NCBI RefSeq assembly: GCF_964340395.1
Contig: NC_135553.1
Coordinates: 9,584,501 to 9,648,500, forward strand
Length of the DNA: 64,000 nt
Source: Glandiceps talaboti
Lineage: Eukaryota > Hemichordata > Enteropneusta > Spengelidae
Reading direction: 5' to 3'
The notes beneath the pieces were generated by a model that was not told the origin of the DNA, did no database searches, and saw only the letters and a program-made list of their open reading frames with translations. Positions 60,592-64,000 of the stretch are shown one piece after another. Each line of letters begins with the position of its first letter. Positions within the stretch are counted from its first letter, which is position 1. The translations under genes were made by a program, and so were the position numbers.

Positions 60592-62954
60592 GTTAGTATT
60601 ACATTCTTTATTTTACTGAAAACTTTAAAATATTGTTATGCCATCATTCACATAAAAGAAACAGTTCCTCAGAGTCACTCCACTATCTCCTGAGCTGATC
60701 AGTAAATAGTAGAAACTTTAAAATTAAAATCAACTATAAATGAAATAAAAAAATACATATTTTATCTATAAATACTTTATAAATACCAGATTATATTTAA
60801 ATTGAACTTCTCTTTTTTAAACTTTGTCTCTCAAAATAACGACATTTCAAAGATTGAAACTTGAGGCTTTCGCACATCACAAAGTAGATGCTAAGTGAAA
60901 ATTGAGGACCTTGTGATAAAAATCTTAATGGTGAGTGTGTTATCACGACCATTGCAAGGCTTCCTTTACTGGCCATTTGTACACTAAATGTGGTAACACG
61001 CTCATTTTGTGGAAATCTTCAGAAAAATGGAAGAAACTATTAAAAAGTTTGACTATACACGTAGATGTTGGTATGAAGTAGACCATGTTGAAGTAGACCA
61101 TGGAATTGTTGATCTTCAAGTGATCACAACATGTCTGAATTTACCACTTAATCGTCTGAACAAAATAGAAGCAAGACTTCACTTGTTTCCATTGACAAAA
61201 AATAACAGTCACCATTACGACTATTGATTTTATAGTAGCTTGGTTTATTTAATGATTTTCTTTGCTATATTGACTCATGAGGCTTTTACTTATAAATTGA
61301 CAATGAGACCTTGTTCAAAATATCTGGTTTAACTGTTATTTCAGGGACTTACTACTATAAATATTTTCATAAAGTTTTTATCTACTTTTAACATTGACAT
61401 AATGTATGCAACTTTATTAATTATTGCACTACTTGTCTTTTCTGCAAAATTTGGATGCAAAAAAATCCCTCAATTTCTTTTCTGAGGCTTCAACTTCAAT
61501 TTGGTCAAAAATACACGGGTCTTGTCTATACCCATGAAATTTCCTGATAAATATTCTGAAAACTAGAACCAAACTACTAAAGTATGCATATGAAACTTTG
61601 GCTTCATTGAATTTCCCAACCTGAGAGGAAGTAGAGTTCAACACTGCTTCCTTATGTACAGTCTGATAAGAGAAAGCTTTTGGTTGGTAATGGCTTCCGT
61701 ACAATTATGGAAATATCATGTACTGGAATAATGAAAACATTCTTGGCATTCATTTTTTGCACTATGGCTCATCTTGTGAAGATTCACAACTTTCATGAAT
61801 GCCCTCATCAGTCCCATTTAGTCATTATCTGGTATTCGGAAACTAACACAACCAAATTGAGATATATTCCAAATTCCATGCTGGTCTATCCAGACATCTG
61901 GCCATGCTTTGACTTTAAATATATATATATATTTTTAGTATTAGTATTAGACCATACACTGTTAGATCATAGACCCTACACGAAAGGGTCTATGGTTAGA
62001 TGAAACAATTAAGTCTTTTATAAGTTTCATCTTGCTTCTGGAGGACAGATAATACTCTCAATGCCATTTCAAATTTAATGCTGTTAACCTTTTCGAATAC
62101 AATATCTCAGGACCATTTTTTTCGGATTTTGACAAGTTTATGTTTTTACAATTTTTTCACTAGTTCCAAAGTTCAATTAATTTCAAGCACCAAGGTCAAG
62201 TTCATGTACACACGTCTGTATGACTCATAGATAAAAACCAGACATTTTGTATACTTCCGTAATAACAATATCATTTTACAAATGTATATATTCAAACATC
62301 AATTTCTAATTCTAATGATTCATGCATACATACTTATATAAATTATATCACTACATTTGACCGTAATCATATTTTGACCGTAATCATATATTTTCGTATT
62401 TTTCATATAAATTTCAAAATGTCGATGAGATAAGGCTATGAATATTATATAGTTACTGAAATTATTCAAGAAGAAAAAAAAATGGTGTCTGTTAAAATTA
62501 TCTTAAATTAGTTATTTATACTGCAATGTGTTCAGCAATACAGATACATTTATATTCAATTCCAAAGTTAAGAGTTAAAGTTAAATAAGAGATAAACTTG
62601 ATGTATGAGTCTGACCTTGGTTGAGGATACAAAGTTCATCAGTTGACCTTTGAACCCCCTCAATCTGGACAATAGTCATAATATAAATATTTTCATTATC
62701 TTTGCATTAAAAATTGTTTATGTTTTAAAATCACTTTAATTTATATTTTGTATTTAACATTCCGTGAAATAAAGTAACTTATAGACATGAAGATAATAAA
62801 CCATTATCTGTTTAGAACTAAAAGAATAATGATTAAATCTCAAACATACGCCATAATTTTCCTTTCAAATTTTGTGAATTTAATCACTTATCAATCATGA
62901 AAATATGTACTTCATATCTTCAAATATTACTACCTATTTTGAAGTCCCTACCCA
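60592..62954. other. Intron or intergenic region
   Basis: Probably the intron of the 59203 gene. It has a 10-bp-armed hairpin at 61969-61994 (CATAGACCCT and AGGGTCTATG). No exon could be supported; see the rejected frame at 60997-61227. Confidence 0.45.
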
Positions 62955-63700
62955 TACTTATTATTATTATTATTATTATTAGACTTTATTTAAACTCGAT
63001 AGACTGTTGAGCCAAAGGCTCTTCTCACACAGTGTCGAGACAAAAATATACAATATAAAAATTAAAAATACTAAACCATTAAAACAAATACAAGGGTGAG
63101 TAAAATGGCAAAAGCCAGAAGAACAGCCAGGCGACTACTAAACTAACTGTTTTCTAAAAGATGACATTTACATTTACGTTTAAAAGACTGAAGAGTGGAG
63201 CATGATTTGATATCAATACTTAAATCATTCCAGGTTTTAACACCATTATATAAAAAACTCTTCCTAAAAAACTGTGTTCTATGTTTTGGGATGTAAAGTT
63301 CATCTCTGTCTGCTGCACGTGTGTTACGAGTGTGCACTTCTCGAATGCCTCTAAAATCATTCAGATAATTTGGAGCCAGGCTATTCTGGACTTTGTACAT
63401 TAAAACAGCTTCATTGTAAATGATACGTTTTCTGAAAGGAAGCCATTGAAGAGATTCAAATAAAACAGTACTAGGTGTATTAAAATTAGTGTCTAAAAGC
63501 ACTCTTGCAACAGCTTTCTGAAGTCTTTCAATGCGGAGTAAAAGCATGTTTGAACAATGACCCCATATGTTAGAACAGTAGTCAAAGTGGGGTAGTATAA
63601 AACAATTGTAAAAAGTAATCATAGCTCTCTGATTTAAAAAAGTTCTAATACGTTTAAGTTGATGAAGTTTAAAAGCAACTTTACTACATACAGTGTTCAC
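62955..63700 (-). mobile_element. 5'-truncated LINE, end of reverse transcriptase ORF and 3' UTR
   Basis: The - strand frame 63700-63143 (185 residues) is the C-terminal part of a non-LTR reverse transcriptase of Jockey/CR1/L2 type: FILPHFDYCSNIWGHCS, LLRIERLQKAVARVLL, LQWLPFRKRIIYNEAVLMYK. It ends in a stop and is followed by a 3' UTR with GTCTCGACACTGTGTGAGAA and a (TAA)n tail at about 62980-62957. The catalytic palm is missing because of 5' truncation at about 63700. The remaining frame is open, so the insertion is fairly young. Confidence 0.88.
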
Positions 63701-64000
63701 TTGTATTCTACACGATCATCTGATAGTGGTAATCTCCGAATACCGAAGGCCAGACTCAGTATTACTCAACACAACATTGTATTTGCTGCAGTCAGACACT
63801 GGAATTCACTGCCACATCATCTAAAACAAATAAATTCAAGATTTAAATTTCAAAAAGCTTTAAAATCTTACCTATCAGCTTTGTGATTTAAAAAAAAAAA
63901 AATTTCCGTATATTCTTTATAGATTTTCTTTTTCTCGACACTGTGTGACTTTTTTGTAAATTTTATTGTAGTAATAATTATGGACTGTGGACTCGATTAG
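63692..64000 (+). mobile_element. Second 5'-truncated LINE 3' end, opposite orientation
   Basis: The + strand frame to 63886 encodes STRSSDSGNLRIPKARL, then AAVRHWNSLPHHLKQ and a stop, the extreme C-terminus of a related non-LTR reverse transcriptase. Its 3' UTR has TCTCGACACTGTGTGACTTT and GGACTCGATTAG, the same landmarks as the - strand LINE, so both belong to related families. It runs past the window end. It starts within about 10 bp of the other LINE's truncation point. Confidence 0.8.

Noticed and set aside
60997-61227. Possible downstream exon of the 59203 gene (KKFDYTRRCWYEVDHVEVD)
   Set aside because: The composition looks coding, but the best acceptor (ttcag before AAAAATGG) is out of phase with the donor at 60592. 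Without an intermediate exon it cannot be joined.
61429-62003. Frames of 91 and 107 codons on opposite strands
   Set aside because: AT-rich, no recognised motif, and no convincing splice sites in the right phase.

Overview
The window is animal nuclear DNA: AT-rich, with genes split by GT-AG introns, collagen/C1q and CUB domains, replication-type histone genes with the metazoan 3' stem-loop, and many small transposons. The histone sequences (H2B starting [12 protein letters not shown]) and the C1q and CUB genes suggest a marine invertebrate, perhaps a deuterostome such as a hemichordate or echinoderm. The species cannot be fixed from the sequence alone.

Region 1 (1-37.5 kb, + strand) is the 3' half of MDN1 (midasin), the giant AAA+ ATPase that strips assembly factors from pre-60S ribosomes. 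I could place 45 consecutive exons whose phases all agree, giving about 2,964 residues. They cover the long linker, the Asp/Glu-rich tail and the C-terminal MIDAS (VWA-like) domain, ending at the TAA at 36031-36033. The AAA ring would lie upstream of the window. The introns carry a dense load of short repeats. These include six close copies and one diverged copy of a ~135-bp hairpin-containing repeat, 20-bp minisatellites fused to two of those copies, and several MITE families. The largest intron (15580-19872) holds an intronless antisense gene for a 448-residue protein with the two DNA-binding HTH domains of CENP-B/Tigger transposases but no catalytic domain.

Region 2 (37.5-41 kb) has a secreted collagen-C1q protein on the - strand, tail-to-tail with MDN1. 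Just upstream of it is a cluster of three palindromic elements. Region 3 (41.9-43.3 kb) is a lone divergent H2B/H2A pair sharing a 409-bp promoter, with almost identical 3' processing signals. Region 4 (44.5-45.7 kb, - strand) holds the last two exons of a CUB-domain gene; its upstream exons were not found.

Region 5 (45.7-59 kb) has no recognisable gene. It holds a SINE-like repeat, an inverted pair of ~350-bp MITEs, and a near-perfect 354-bp foldback element inserted at TTAA inside a ~100-bp tandem array. Region 6 (59.2-64 kb) starts with the 463-codon first coding exon of an unrecognised acidic, Ser-rich protein on the + strand. It ends with two 5'-truncated LINE 3' ends arranged head to head.
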